A stretch of 64,000 bases of DNA from the NCBI GenBank assembly GCA_947396885.1, contig OX377205.1, forward strand, positions 77,410,969-77,474,968. Reading direction: 5' to 3'. Origin of the DNA: Heligmosomoides polygyrus polygyrus (Eukaryota > Nematoda > Chromadorea > Rhabditida > Heligmosomidae). Shown piece after piece: positions 11,191-23,500 of this stretch. The first letter of the stretch is position 1; the number at the start of each line of letters is the position of its first letter. A program made the translations under genes and the position numbers. Below the pieces are notes generated by a model. The model ran no database searches. It saw only the letters and a program-made list of their open reading frames with translations, and had not been told where the DNA came from.

Positions 11191-14135
11191 CGTAGGAATT
11201 CCTGGTTGATTCATACCGACGTATGACTACTGGAATAGATTCGCTGAAGGATTATTGAAATGAGTTGCGATTTTCGTTAATTCTTGTATGATTCTCCCAC
11301 GGCAGATGTTATTTTCACATGAATGTTCTCCATATGTTAATCGCAAATTGATCCCAATTTAATCAAAGCATAAGAAGAACATTTAAAGGTTTTGTAGGAA
11401 ATCTGCGCAACAACTAACTCACCAAACTGTTCAGACTCCACTCATTGCTTGTTTGTTTATTACATGGATACACCAACTAACAACTCAGGATTAGAATAAG
11501 AATAAAACTGCGGACTGTGCAACTCTACGAACATAAAACGGAAACTAAGATAACAATTACAGCAAAGGATAAAACGTAGTAGAAGGCGTAAAACAACAAA
11601 GTGAAAAAAAACATGAAGGAAGGTGGAGTGAAGGAGAGCAGGAAAACGAGATATGTTAATCGCAAATTCATCCCAAAAATATCTGTTTAATCAAGGCATA
11701 AGAAGAAGATTTAAAGGTTTTGTAGGAGATCTGTGCAACAACGAGCCCATCAAACTGCCTAGACTCCACTCATTGCTTGACGTCATAGTGCTACTTCACA
11801 AGAAGACCTGAAAGACATGATGAACACCTTGATTTCAGTGGAGTATTTTACAAATACGAACAATCTACCAAAATTTAAGAAACATTGGTGTGCCATCGAA
11901 AAGGATCTTCCTCTTCTTTTTCGCAGCAACGCAGGAATCGTCACTTCACATCGATAGAAGCGCATAAATATTATGAATTGGCCATTGAGACACAACTTTG
12001 GCGACTTGAATATAACTCCGACGACCTAGCATTTTCTCCAAACTCCAGAAAGAATGTTAGAGAAGGTATCTAAACGAACTTCCAGCAAACAAGAAAGATT
12101 ACTCGATTTTTGCAAGCGCAGCTAGCCACAATCAGATATCTTTGTACGTTTCTTCCTACCACAATCTACTTAGAGGACCTATTCGGGGATGGCAGAGAAT
12201 CGTAGTTGATCGAGCGAGTGTTTCTGAGGAAGTGCCAGGTGTCACAGTATTCAGACGACAGCTGTAAATAGGCCAAACAACGTTCAAACGGCATAATACG
12301 TGCATTGCACGAAGTGAAACCCGTATGCGGCTCATTTCCTTGTGCAGAATTTATTTAAGCGCCATCAAATCATGGCAATCAGGCGACGTCGGCTCGAGCA
12401 GACCTCGTTTTCATTAGCAAAAACAAAGCAACCGCCAGACGCTGGCGACAGCATGCACTTAACTTGGAGGGGCAGCTGGAGTGATACCTCACGCGCTGGT
12501 CGCTGGTACGCCCCAGTGACAATATAGCGCAGGCCATGCGCGCGCTGCTGTGGCTCGGCAGCCGACGTGTTCGATTCCGCGGGCGTGACTTCAACACGCG
12601 TACGACCTTTCTCAGTGGTGTACGTGTCTGTAGTTCACGCCATAGCAATTCCGGATTTCGCTAGCACCGCGTCCTCTGACCGGAGTTTGATAGTAGCCCG
12701 GAGAACAAGTTCTTGATACATCTGTTGTACTTTTATTTCCCGGAAGGTTATTCTCGCTTTTGCAGCCTGTATTCAAGAGCACATAACTCTGCTCGAGGTG
12801 GCGCTTTCTAGTCGTTGACCCAACAGCCTTTGTGCATGCGCTCTCCTACAGCAGTGACCTTCATTAAATGCCTCTTCTTCTGGGTTACTTCAGAGATTCT
12901 TTGTTCAACAAACAGTATAGATGTTTAGCAAGCAAAAATAGGATGGATTCAGTCCGTAGGGTGTGTGGTGCGAGGAGTGAGCTAACACTTTATCTGAAGT
13001 TCCCTCAGCGTCTTTTGAAACATGAGGACCATCCCACCTATACAGAGATGTAAAGCATTCAAGAGATATTTAGAATAAGTATTCATCTCACCACTTGGAG
13101 TTGGTATGTTTGAACGGGTCCGATTTAAATGAGAACAAGGACAAGGAAGTATTCTATCTATCTTCTACTACTGAATAATTGAAATAATTGAGTCTGTCCG
13201 TAACTAACGAGAGAATAGTATTTATAGGTTGCGACGTATGACGCACGGTTGTTCCCATGAGGTTTACCACTATCGGCTATCACCGAAGTGATATGCACCG
13301 AAATTCGAGCAATACTCTGAAAGGTTCACAACCACTTCAACAAAGCTCGAGCTCTATTCGAGAGCCCAATGATTGGGATAAGCAGGTCCGAGTTTTTACA
13401 TGAAAATATTTTGAAGATTAGTTCTGGGGACCCACTCATAACATATGTAGGCATCGGCTTCTTAAATCTTCATTATGAATGTAGCTAAAGAAGGAGATTA
13501 CTAGCAGACGCTTTAAAGGAATAGCTCGTATCGAAGAAGCTCTACGGTACCACCGATAATTATTCAACCCACGGCAAACTAACGACGCAAAACCGTCCTT
13601 TTTGCGTCGTATCACATCAATAACTTGTTTCAAAATAAAGATTTCCTAACGAAAAGTCACAGCTGCTTGTACCACAGCCTGCCCTATCACACGACATGTG
13701 CTTAGCATTTTAGATTGGGTTAAAGCCCTAAAACCGGAACCGAAATTAAGGAGCTACTTCATTGCGTTGACCTGACGTAACGCAATTTTACTTCTCTCAA
13801 TGTTTTAAAGATTACTCTTCCGACGACAATGCATTTGATATATAATTTGACTGAAAGGTACCCAATTTGAGCATGCTGCAGCTTCACAACCGCAATTTCT
13901 TCAATTTCAGCAAAGAAATTATCAGTCGTCTAGCTGTAGCTGTAAAGCCCGTCATTTTTTACATTGTTGTTAGAGGAGAGAACACCAGAATTTTTGCGTT
14001 TATCGTTCAGTTTATCCATTTTCTGGTCGGTACTTAACTGTCCAATTCGCAAGCAAGCAGACTCCGCTTGGATAGTACCCTCGGCTAGCGAATTCAGACA
14101 TCGAGATCCATTCTTTCACCTATTTACTTACTTTG
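11191..14135. other. Mostly unassigned; one direct repeat and one possible broken exon
   Basis: About 125 bp at 11335-11457 recurs at 11652-11780 as a direct repeat (TTTAAAGGTTTTGTAGGA inside). After it, plus-strand frames look protein-like in two successive frames. One reads EDLKDMMNTLISVEYFT through CAIEKDLPLLFRSNAGI (about 11806-11945) and ends at a tag. The other reads HKYYELAIETQLWRLEYN (about 11965-12020) and ends in GAAG before gtatct. This could be an exon of an unseen gene or a decayed copy. Nothing else between 12100 and 14135 was recognised. Confidence 0.3.
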
Positions 14136-16890
14136 ATACTTTGATACTTTGATGGTCCTTTGTCGGCTGGAGGTCTTCTCAGCGGGGACCACAACTCTTC
14201 CAGACCGCTCGATCTCTGGCTGATTGCATTCAGTGAGGTAGACTCCGCTCTCTGCAAGATCTTGAGAATGAGTCTGCCCATCGCGTTGGCGGTCGTCCCA
14301 GTGGTCTCTTATGGTCTCTCGGGAGCCGTTCTGTGACACGGAGACTCCATCTATCGTCCTTTCGTCGAAGCAGGTGTCCGGCTCAGCGATATTTGGACTT
14401 CTTCATGTACTGCAGCAGGTCTGCTAATTGCGACTTCTCCCGTAGCTCCGAGCTTCGTAGGCCTACTTGCCATGGCTGACAAAGGCTTGTCCTTAGAAGA
14501 CCTCTCTCCAGTGCACGATGCGTAGTTCGCATCGCTCTGGCGATTGTCTTGTTGTCGGGCCAGGTTTCCGTCGCATAACACATCGGAGGCAGTACAGAGG
14601 CGTTGAATATCGAGGCCCTGAGGCCGGGATCCTTGACCTGATCGGTGACTTCGCGAATCGAACTGAAGGCTGCCCATGCTGCGCGTCTCCTGCGGGCGAT
14701 TTCAGGAGCGAGGTCGTTATCCATGTTCAGCTCTCTTCCCAGATAGACGTAGGAGTCGACCTAATGTAGAGAGACTCCATTTAACCTTACGAGTCCCGTG
14801 TCACACCACTAGTTGACCATAAATCGCCTTTTGGACATATCCATGCCCAATCCAATCTTCATACTGCCACATTCAGTTCGTTCAGCACCTCCTCGACTTC
14901 TGCCGCACTGGTAGAGATGAGAACAATATCGTCGGCGAAGCGAAGGTTGCTGTTCCGTTTACCGTCGAAAAGGTAGCCTTTATCGTCCCAGTTCAAGTCT
15001 TTCATGGCATCCTGGAGTGCCGCTGTGAATAGCTTGGGAGAAATCGTGTCTCCCTGCCGTACTCCTTTCCCGATAGGAATTTTAAGCTTTCGATCGAACA
15101 GCTGGATGGTAGTCGATGTGTTCGAGAAGCATTCGTCGAGAAGTCGGATGTAGGGCGATGGTATACCAGCATGCACAAGCGCGTTCAGAATGGCGTTGAT
15201 TTCCACAGAGTCGAACGCTTTCCGGTAATCCACGAAGACAAGGACAAGTGGGAGGTGGTATTCGCGGCTCCTCTCGATGAGCTGTGAGACAGTCTGAATA
15301 TGGTCCATGCAGGAGAAATCCTTGCGAAACCCTGCTTGCTCCAATGGCTGATATTCATCCAAGCAACGCTCCATGCGGTTAAGCAGTATCTTGGTGAAGA
15401 TCTTGTACACAACCGAGAGAAGACTGATGGGTCGATAGTTGTTAATATCCTCCTGCTGACCTTTTTTGAAGATTGAAACTGTTTTCGACTCCTTCCATGA
15501 GTCCGGAATCCTACCAAGTCGAAGGTAGTGGTTGAAGTGCTTGGCAAGAAGTGAGCAGAGGGCACTGCCACCCGCACGAAGGAGATCAGCAGAAATGCCG
15601 TCCGGTCCGGGAGCAGTGCCCGGCTTCATCCTTCTGATGGCATGAGCAACTTCTGATTCCAGAATGGGAGGTACTTCCTCAGCTGGTGGCATCAAGCATT
15701 TCGGGACAGTGACGGAAGAACGGAACAGATCTGTGTAGAATTCTTGAACGATGGCCTCCATCGCTCTTCGAGACGTTTGCGTTGTTCCATCCTTATCAAC
15801 AAGGGCTGACATTATTGCCTTCTGATCGCAGAGATCTCGTTTGCAGCGCTTTATGCTTGAACCTTTCCCAGCCGCTTCTAACAGCTTCAATCTTCTGTAG
15901 GCTTGAATTGACTCCTTCACTGCAATTTGACAGGCCTTCGAGATGGTGACTTTTTCCAGATGGGAAGCATTAGGATCCAGTTTGACAGCTCTTCTTTGCT
16001 CCAATAGTTTAATCGCATGTGCGTTGAGTCTTGAAGCAGACGGTGATGTGGCTTCGCAAGAGCTGCTAGCACATTTCAACAGTCCTTTGGAGTGAAGATC
16101 GTAGTCTTCCGATGGATCTTAAAGAAGATTCCAATCATATGTCTTTATTGCATATTCCAACTCCTCAGACTTGAATGTGGGGATCCTCACCGGTGCCGGT
16201 TTATGAGTGTCACGTTTGAACATTCTCTTTTTGAGAGTCAGCTTCGCACGGACAAGACGGTGATCCGAGCCGGTGTCAAATGAAGGCAGCACGGAGACGT
16301 CGAACAGACTCCAGCGTCTGTTTGTAAGAACATGGTCGATCTCCGAACGTGTTTCTCCATTTGGGCTTTCCCAGGTCCATCGTCAGTTTGAAGGCTTCTT
16401 AAACATAGAATTCCCATGGTAGAGACGGCACGCGGATAGGAAGTCTATCAGGCGCTCTCCGTTTTCGTTCCTTGAGGAAGTTCCATGTGGTCCTAACCTC
16501 CATTCATCGTTATCATTCGTACCGACGATGGCGTTAAAGTCGCCAACGACAACTTTGTAGTAGCTCTTCTCGTCGTTGACAGTCCTTTCGAACAGCTTTA
16601 ACTCCGATTAGATGGCCCCTCGCTGGAGGTGGATGCAACCGACGTCGTAGAAGTCCACCTCCGGCGCGCGGAGGACTGGGGCGCGGGTTTAGTTGTTTGA
16701 GCCGTAGCGGTGGTCTGGTTACTCACATGTTCCTGGCCAGGGATACGGGAGAGCCGCCCATACACGACAAAGCGTCGCGTATTGCGTGACCGTTTGTGCC
16801 GTTAGCCATCACAAAGTGATGTTCAGCCCTTCACCGCGGTGAGGTGGCACATGAAGGGGTTCACCTATTTATATAGTCAAAAATGCGCTC
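14136..16890 (-). mobile_element. RTE-like non-LTR retrotransposon, nearly full 3' part, internally deleted
   Basis: Read from the right, a 5' leader (about 16890-16640) is followed, after an apparent deletion of the endonuclease start, by an APE endonuclease remnant. Its signatures are VVVGDFNAIVG (about 16558-16525) and SDHRLVRAKL (about 16265-16236). The reverse transcriptase follows at 16079-14859, then a C-terminal tail at about 14790-14150. The 3' end is a run of an 8 bp unit (TATCAAAG, about three copies, 14136-14157), the type of simple-repeat tail used by some LINEs. Stops and frame changes in the tail and endonuclease make it inactive. It belongs to a different subfamily from the copies at 1-930 and 7265-7880. 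Confidence 0.8.
14859..16079 (-). CDS. Reverse transcriptase ORF of the RTE-like element (406 codons, incomplete protein)
   Basis: This is the longest open frame in the window. In order it shows a helical linker after the endonuclease, KPGTAPGPDGISADLL, the NNYRPISLLSVVYKIFTKIL fingers block, LVFVDYRKAFDSV with the first catalytic aspartate, GVRQGDTISPKLF, and NLRFADDIVLIS with the FADD catalytic pair. These are the standard RT blocks in correct spacing, so the domain itself appears intact. The frame ends just after the palm (ELNVAV, stop), whereas the protein should continue through the tail at 14790-14150. The first ATG is internal to the original polyprotein, so the start is arbitrary. RTE-type proteins nick DNA and prime reverse transcription at the target. 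Confidence 0.85.
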   Translation of the reverse strand: MKCASSSCEATSPSASRLNAHAIKLLEQRRAVKLDPNASHLEKVTISKACQIAVKESIQAYRRLKLLEAAGKGSSIKRCKRDLCDQKAIMSALVDKDGTTQTSRRAMEAIVQEFYTDLFRSSVTVPKCLMPPAEEVPPILESEVAHAIRRMKPGTAPGPDGISADLLRAGGSALCSLLAKHFNHYLRLGRIPDSWKESKTVSIFKKGQQEDINNYRPISLLSVVYKIFTKILLNRMERCLDEYQPLEQAGFRKDFSCMDHIQTVSQLIERSREYHLPLVLVFVDYRKAFDSVEINAILNALVHAGIPSPYIRLLDECFSNTSTTIQLFDRKLKIPIGKGVRQGDTISPKLFTAALQDAMKDLNWDDKGYLFDGKRNSNLRFADDIVLISTSAAEVEEVLNELNVAV

Positions 16891-17544
16891 AGTCAAGTCA
16901 AATTGGGCATCAAATACAAATTTGTCCAATGTCGCAGAAGAAGAAATCTTAAAAACATTGAGAGAATTACATTTATACACAATCAATAATTACATATAAA
17001 AGTTGATTGAGGAAGTACAGCTTTGCCTAAAGGCTCAATTAAGGGAGGCGCAGCGGCGGATATAGGTCAGTTCAACGCTTTTAAAGGGTTTCCTTAATTT
17101 CGCTTCTGTTTTTAAGGCTTCAATTTATTCTAAGAAAAAATACCTGTGGTTTTTAAGTTGGTAACCACAGGTATGACAGAGCAGACTATGGTAGAGGCCG
17201 CTGAAAGTTTGTGTTAGGAAATTTTTCCTTTGATGAATGGTATCATGACGAGACGTAAAAAACGCGTTTTTGCGTCGCGAACGCCAATTGGTTGAAGATT
17301 TAGCGGCGGTACTGTAGCTCTAGAATATGGGAAGGCGAGGAAGAACAGAACAATGAAAACGCAACATCACCGTTCTGTCTCAGCTGAACGATGCAGGGTG
17401 ACCGGTTGCTTAAAGAAGCAGGGAACGGGCCTAATGCGTAATTTTATACAGCGTACCATTTTCCGTTACATATAGCGCTTTTGCGGGTTCGATGGAAGGT
17501 TATTCTCAAGGTTACCAAGGATGATACAAAGCTTAGGACTCACT
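16891..17544. other. No gene recognised
   Basis: This lies between the RTE-like element and the possible last F-box exon. Short inverted bits such as CCTGTGGTTTTTAAG/ACCACAGG near 17144-17175 are the only structure seen. It probably holds the 3' untranslated part and downstream flank of the F-box gene, but no AATAAA was found in the right place. Confidence 0.3.
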
Positions 17545-20506
17545 TCAGTGAACCTTATTTTTTAGCTGTTCCACCAAAATGTCCTCAAGGACTGTACTTA
17601 TCTCGCAAGTGAAAGACAAACTTTGCGGTTTGCAATCATTCCTCGAAGCAGGCAGGTGCGAGACACATCGTTAGTGACAGAAATATCGCTTCATCATGAT
17701 TGCTCGCTTTCTTGCGTGGAAGCTATAAGGAGGGAGCACTGAGAAAACTATTCGTAGTACGACTGCCTCTATTAGACGTCCATCCTTCGTCACACTTCCA
17801 TAAGGAATTGTACATACGTTCCATCCTGAAGAGTAGATCTGCAACATTAAACGATATTTGCTGTTGTGACTTGACAAGACAGGCTTATTATCTTTCACGA
17901 ACTTTTTACGATAACGAACCACAATATATTTGGCTTGGAGACCATCGCCTCCAGAAACAGTGCTAGAAATAATGTAATGGTTGACATAGTCATGAGTCAT
18001 CTTCATCTACTTCCACCTGTCTGAGTCATTACTGTCATCCTCTTGGGGTCTTTTCATGGATAATTTCGCCATCTAGCGCTTCTGCTGCAAAAGTTCCTAA
18101 TCTAACGGTGAACCAACGACAAGATCCCATCACTTCCGCGCATTCTGCATTTGCACCATTTGCTCTCCCACTGGTGTTCCATTCACCAGCAAGGAGGATA
18201 GGTGGAGAAGAATCCCATCCACAGGTAAAGCTGTGTTGTCAGCAGGAGTGCCAAGGATAGGAAGTGCCCGCATAGAACGCTCGGGGGCACCTGCAGTCGC
18301 AAGCCTCCGATTCCAGGTTCTTGGTTCCTGTTTTCCGACCAGGCCAGCAAATCCTTCCATCCCTTCGAGGTCGGTGAATTAGTACCAGACTTGTCTGGGA
18401 AGGGTAAAACACTGACTTCCCCTCGGTTGGCCACTGCAGGCACTGTATAGCCCAAATAGGCATTCAAACAGCCTCCGCGACGTCCCGTAGAAGTAGAATG
18501 CGTGGCGCATCCCAAAAAGACTGAGTAACGTCGTCCTCCATCCTTTCTCCTTATCCTAACGTGGGCACAGTGACAAGTAAATCAAACGAGGCACTTTCTA
18601 CACTCTCCAGGCTCTTGGACATTTTCCAACGATCACGCTAACAGCCGTAGGTGTTGGCTGTCTCAAGGCTCTTCAACCTCGCAAAAAATAGCGGAGAAAT
18701 CTTATTCAATCAGACAATAACAACAATATAGACTTCATTCAACAACTTCAGGATACAATATGCGAATGAAAGAAGTAACTGGGACAATGAATAACAACTC
18801 GAGAGCATTCCAGTGTACAAAGGGACTCCTAGCTCACCTAATGACAGGTTCTACGGCTGTGAATCTCTCAGAAAGTATTCAATGACACTGTTACGGATTC
18901 CCGTGGGGAAGACCGGTGAGCTAAACGAAGACTTCTAACCTGTAGTTACAGACCCATTCACAGATAGAAGGTACGCCAGAAGAAAGAACTTCGGAATTTC
19001 AGTGATAGGAGAACAACAAGTCAAATATCCCTAGTTTTCGGTCGGTGTTTTCTTAATTCCATAAGGGGGTTATGCCGGTCGCGTCAGTACATCGCCAAGC
19101 CCTATCTAGGACGAGGACGCGGATGGATACAAAGAACGTCGGCAGATGTGTGCTCCACAACCTGTGAAGAAGGCGCTGTTGAGGTAAGTGATAATGGCCG
19201 TTCGTACGCCGAAATAGCTCTGACCGATCCAGCAAGATCATCTGAAAACAGGATAAATTTCTTGAATTTCTAGGCTAAACATCATCGGCACAAAAAAGAA
19301 AATGGGCAACTGAGTAAGACATTTGCACGACAAAGTAGACACTTCCTAAACCAAACCGAAGTGGACGCCTTCGAGATCAAGCGGAACATTTTTCAAATCA
19401 AGATGGTCGTTGTTTCAAAATAATCTAAACAAATATTAATTAAACCCGAATAAATATCGTCGATTTAAAAAAAACGTTTTGGTTTTCATAAAAGGGAACT
19501 AGTTAAGAGCTCCGACTCCACCGACACGACTTCAGTCGAAAAAAATTTCCGCTGAAAATTCGTGTAGGAGATTATTTGGGGTGCTGATCACGAATCTGAC
19601 ATCGGTTTTTCACAATTCGGTCGGAGACCGCCCATACAAGGGTGGTCCAGGCAGGATCCCGATTTCGCTGAAACTTCGTCTAGGGGATTATTTGGGATGC
19701 TGATTACGAATTTGACATTCGTTTTTAATTGTTTTACGCTGGAGTACGGTAGGTTACAGAAGGTATGGGTGACTAAGGTAATGGTCACCGATTTCGCCCA
19801 AACTCCAGCGTAAAACGAAAAACGGATGTCAGATTAGTTATCAGCACCCCAAATAACCCCTAGGCGAAGTATGGGCAAAATCGGTGATTATCACCTCGGC
19901 AGCCTTACTTACCCGTAGCTGCTGTAATTTGCCGTAATCGACGCAACTTCAAAAACGGATGTCAGATTCGTGATCAGCACCCCAAATAACCCCTAGGCAA
20001 AGTTTCATCGAAAAAAACTTTTCTCGACCGATGTCGTGTCGGTGGAGTCGGAACTTTTAACTAGTGCCCATTAAAGATCTATTAACTGCGCACATAGGGG
20101 CCCAACAAAGTGGTGAAAGCGCGCGAAACTTGAGTTCAAATGAAAACGCTGGCACCATAGGCTTGCAACGACCAAAGATCTTAGTTATTGTTCTGTATTT
20201 TTGAAGTCTAAGTTTTACTTTTTGGAGTGGGAGGTGGAGCGCGTCTTAGGCTATCGTTTGAAAAGTTATTGATTGCACTTAGACGTGTACGATTTTTTCT
20301 CTACCGTATACGTCCTAGAGGTTCAATGTTTATACCATATTCATTCAAAATAGGCATGTTGAACTACAGAATCAATAAGGTGATTACAATATTTTCGTTC
20401 AATGAAAAGTTGGTATAACTTTCTTTGAAATTGTTTAGTTCATCTGCTCAAAAGGAGTAAGCGTGCGTGCGTGCGTGAGTGCGTGCGTGTGTGTGTGTAT
20501 GTGTGT

Positions 20507-20538
<32 letters not shown>

Positions 20539-23500
20539 AGGTGTGTGTGTGTGTGTGTGTGTCCGTCCGTCCGTCCGTCACAATTGGAGTAGGGGAAGGC
20601 CTAAGTGGATACTCGACGATTGATGGTGATCAACAGCGGCCCGAAGCTTCAGCCCTGGGGGGAGTCGAGCTCACTGAGCACAAATCTGAAGTTCGTTTTT
20701 GAAGTATCGATCGCCATCTTCGATATTGGTCAAATAATCGTTTTTTGTGGATGTCGTCCATTTTTTCGAATTTTTCTAACTTGCCCCAACCGACTAGTTA
20801 AGATGTTCTTTCTGAGAAAACCATGACACATAGGTGGCAGCTACAATTGAGGACGAGAAGTTGTTATCACGGCGAAGCCGCCAAGAAGCCGTCGTCAGTG
20901 AGGCCGAGAGGCACTGACGGCTGGTAAATTTACATTTTTTTTAGGGGAAAACATCGATTAAAGCTTCTCTTAAAGCACAGCAAAGAAGCAAGCACATAGC
21001 GCATTCAGATCGCGTCCGGCACTCAAAATGTTCGTCGCAACCTTTACTTAATCGATAGAAAAAATGCCACTCAAATGAACCATTAAAGTGAGGATATGTG
21101 CGTTCTTTACAATTGTTTTTGTTACATCGTTAAGAGGTATCAAACTCCATGCGAACACAAATTCTGCTATTAATCGAATAAAAGTCGCGACGTCTTAAAC
21201 AAGGGCATACCACAGTTTTTTGGCACTTTTTTTGACAAAAATGGCCACTTTCCCGCACTTCAAAACAAGCCTTAAACCACTATTTTTCCTCAAAAAATAA
21301 AAATTTCATAAAATTTCAAACGATATGTTCATTTACTGGGAAGTGAATTGAACTTTCAAAAAAGTTATACTAAAGTTTTTCTCCAACAAACAACTATTCT
21401 AACTTTTTTGGAGAGTCTCTAGATTAATGGAGAAAAAGCTCATTTCGATTGGAAGAGTTCGCATTGATTTCAAGTCTTAGCCTAGCATAAAGCGTCGAAT
21501 TTGATTCGAAAAGTGTCCAATTCGACGCGAAAAGGGTATATGGAAGGATGCACCCTTCCGAGAAAAGGTAGCGTTTCCGGTCATCCATATTCCCACTGCA
21601 TGCCTTTGTGCTCTTCCTAAAAATTGGACCCAGAACTCGCATTGGGCAGACACATACGTGAAGCTGAGAACAATTCTGCCGCTGTCCCCGTTATTGATAC
21701 GCGAATAGACGCAAAATAGTTCTTAATGCCAATCGAACCAAAACGCAATGGGAGAGAGCATGCCACAATCCACTCGTGCCCTACAACACGAACTTTCGTT
21801 TTTGCTCTACTCGAGTCTGAATCTGCAACTACCAAGGTTTTTGAGGTGTCGTAAGGAGGCCACCTCATGCGTGCCTAACAAGACCACCACTATTATTAAC
21901 CCATTGACGACCGCGCGGCAAATCGCGTGTCTGACGCGTGGGACCGCGCTCTGGGACTGCCTTGAGGCTCGAATCTCGTGCATTCACTACTTCACGGTAT
22001 TTCAAATGAAGCTCCCTCTCCAATGGGTGAGCCACATATTGGGAAAGGCCGGAACAGGTTCGAAGCAAAACGTAGAAGATGTATTTGCTGCTATAAAAAG
22101 GTCAGCACAGAAAGGGTGCACGTTCGTCACGAATCGTGCAAATAAGGTGACCACACGATGTAGCAAGTGTTTGAAATATTTTTTCTAAATTGGGTTCAAG
22201 TTTTTCGCAAGAAATTTGACTAGATGTCTTAACCATGGCAATTTTTGTAAGATATACGTAGCTGTTCGTGAGTAGTATCTATTTATTTGAGGTTTGAATA
22301 GTGTGTTGTGCTGATTTTTTTATCGAAGCTTTCGTTAGAAGTAAATGATTCTCGGACCACTGTGCAGGTAGCATTGGTAGGATCCAGCGAATCTAATGAA
22401 TACTAGTAAACTATGAAAAATCGAGGAAGTGCGCCGCAGCGAACATTTTTTAACCGCGGGCTGAAATTGGGCCGCGCGGTCCCACGCGACAGAAAAACTG
22501 CGGGCCGAAATTGGGGCGCGCGGTCGTCAATGGGTTAAGCGGAAGCAACAGAATAGTAGTATGAAAAATAACGTCACCTCATACTCACAAGATCAGCCTG
22601 TCATGTCCAGAAGCCAACTTCAGTTTATATTCCAGAAATCTCGAATCACTAGGCGATGTTCCGGAAAAGACTGAAAGAGATAATGGTCGACAAATCTTAT
22701 CAAACGGCACAACCAAATATGTACACAGCACGGCTCAATTAGTAGTAGGTTTGTGGGTAGAAGAAGGCAATAGAAGAGGGCCAAAGCAGATGAATTGATC
22801 AACTCTTTCTCGCATTTCTCACTCCTATTCGACGTGATTTCCATGAAAACAAAACCGAGAAGGTCCTCGAACGTACATCGCCGGATTGGTCTGACACCAT
22901 TGTAGTTATCTTGGATATCTGCTTCACATCACCATCAACTCTCCTCGTGACCAAGGCGGAAACTCCACCCGCTTCGTTCATCTTCTGAAAGCGATCCACT
23001 CATGCAAACCGCCAACCGAAACATACATCTCTAGCACCACATATCGATAACAGTGAGAAGCGTATCTGGCCATAATCAGCGTATCTAGCGTGCGTCACAC
23101 ATTCTACCTCTATGTCATTTCGTGAAGGTGCTTTGGTCCTCAGGTACACGCCAGCAAAAGGGACTGTGTTTCCCCATGTAGGAGATCTTCCAGTCAGTCT
23201 CACTGATGCCTCTTGGTACTACTGAGTGTTTCAATCGGATTTCTTCAAGCCTCAAGCGGGCGCTATAGAAGTTGTAAGCTCTTACAACGATTTTTCGATG
23301 CGATCAAATCTAAAGCGCCAGGCGGGACTCGAATGTGCAACTCCTGCTGGCCGGGCGAAAATGCTCCACGGCATTTTAGCTCAATTCGTTCCATGCTGAT
23401 ATCACCGGTCTACTCATCCTAATATACGAGTGGAAGCTATGTGGTCCCACAAAGTGTGGATGTTGCGTCTGATTGAACAACGGCGGTGGTGTAGTGGCGT

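Noticed and set aside
21748..22188. 146-codon plus-strand ORF
   Set aside because: It runs from outside into the piggyBac-like MITE at 21900, so the frame is accidental.
22620..22844. Reading the 22670 exon in the frame SFPEHRLVIRDFWNIN then stop, as a last exon
   Set aside because: The other frame stays open to a strong gtgagt donor and its phase fits the exon at 17962, so the internal-exon reading is preferred.
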